Origin: Wolinella sp052170135
GTDB lineage: Bacteria > Campylobacterota > Campylobacteria > Campylobacterales > Helicobacteraceae
Reading direction: 5' to 3'
DNA length: 64,000 nt
Assembly (NCBI GenBank): GCA_052170135.1
Contig: JBQNBC010000008.1
Coordinates: 16,463-80,462, forward strand
Part shown: positions 63,937 to 64,000 of the stretch, piece after piece
How the letters are laid out: each line of letters opens with the position of its first letter
Position numbering within the stretch: the stretch's first letter is position 1
Notes under the pieces: generated by a model
Databases searched by the model: none
What the model saw: the letters and a program-made list of their open reading frames with translations, nothing else
Told to the model about the DNA's origin: nothing
Translations under genes and position numbers: made by a program

Positions 63937-64000
63937 ATGCGCCAGCAATCAGCAATCAGCAATCAGCAATCAGCAATCAGCAATCAGCAATCAGCAATCA
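63937..64000 (+). CDS. Start of a gene opening with a heptanucleotide repeat (partial)
   Basis: An ATG at 63937-63939 has AAGGAAAT upstream and is followed after one codon by tandem CAGCAAT units running to the window edge. The encoded N-terminus is Met-Arg followed by repeats of QQSAISN. Because the unit is seven bases long, any gain or loss of one unit shifts the frame, so expression is probably phase variable. The product lies outside the window. Confidence 0.6.
   Translation, partial: MRQQSAISNQQSAISNQQSAI
63943..64000 (+). repeat. Heptanucleotide (CAGCAAT) tandem repeat
   Basis: At least eight perfect copies of the 7-base unit fill the last 58 bases of the window and probably continue beyond it. 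All copies are identical, which is expected for a tract kept uniform by slipped-strand mispairing. Confidence 0.97.

Overview
The window looks like chromosome of a Helicobacter-type member of the Campylobacterota. The evidence is an AT-rich sequence, CiaB, a receiver-less CheB, a Csd4-type cell-shape carboxypeptidase, a COG3400-type TrkA-like protein, and the gene order aroB - mscS-like - mtaB - ftsH-like, which I recall from the H. pylori HP0283-HP0286 region. The species cannot be named from the sequence alone.

Positions 1-10,770 hold an integrated filamentous phage (inovirus) of about 10.2 kb. It sits in the 3' half of an initiator tRNA-fMet gene with a 45-base att core. It carries a VapBC toxin-antitoxin pair, a membrane/coiled-coil protein, a small HTH regulator, a tyrosine integrase, a ssDNA-binding candidate, a major coat protein, small minor coat candidates, a long repeat-rich adsorption protein, a pVI-like protein, a secretin, a Zot/pI assembly ATPase, a hairpin-rich origin candidate and a rolling-circle initiator. 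The left end carries a second copy of the last 352 bp of the phage (as a 397-bp direct repeat), so a tandem copy was probably present and was truncated.

Positions 10,790-17,076 are housekeeping: tRNA-Gln, a secreted rhodanese, murI, rho, a SprA-like putative metalloprotease, a decayed pseudopilin gene and mnmG.

Positions 17,238-21,888 are the most interesting block. Eight tightly packed genes surround a P-type ATPase with an S-C-A metal-site motif (P1B-6 type, as in FezB). They include an HMA2-like protein, a ferritin-like protein with a hydrophobic tail, and several small glycine-rich membrane proteins. I read this as a candidate ferrosome (iron-storage organelle) operon. A Fur-like dyad lies next to its candidate promoter.

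Positions 22,132-63,875 are mostly core genes. They cover membrane proteolysis and secretion (M50 protease, lepB), folate and one-carbon metabolism (folD, metF), a TerB-DnaJ/ciaB/cheR/cheB operon, thiL-nadC, a Dsb protein, alr, priA with a Zap-like pair, uvrB, slyD, a pseudopilin behind a sigma-28-like promoter, tag, csd4, dapD, an alanine symporter, proA, a ThiD2-like protein, a BI-1 protein, GAPDH, a response regulator-GGDEF protein, a MoeB/ThiF protein, aroB, mscS-like, mtaB, a protease-dead FtsH paralogue and a methyltransferase. Decayed genes lie at 14.4 kb, 34.5 kb and 52.0-53.6 kb. The last of these is three adjacent wrecks: an unknown gene, an outer-membrane barrel and a C39-like peptidase.

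The window ends inside a gene whose coding sequence opens with a 7-base tandem repeat directly after its ATG, which is a strong candidate for a phase-variable gene.
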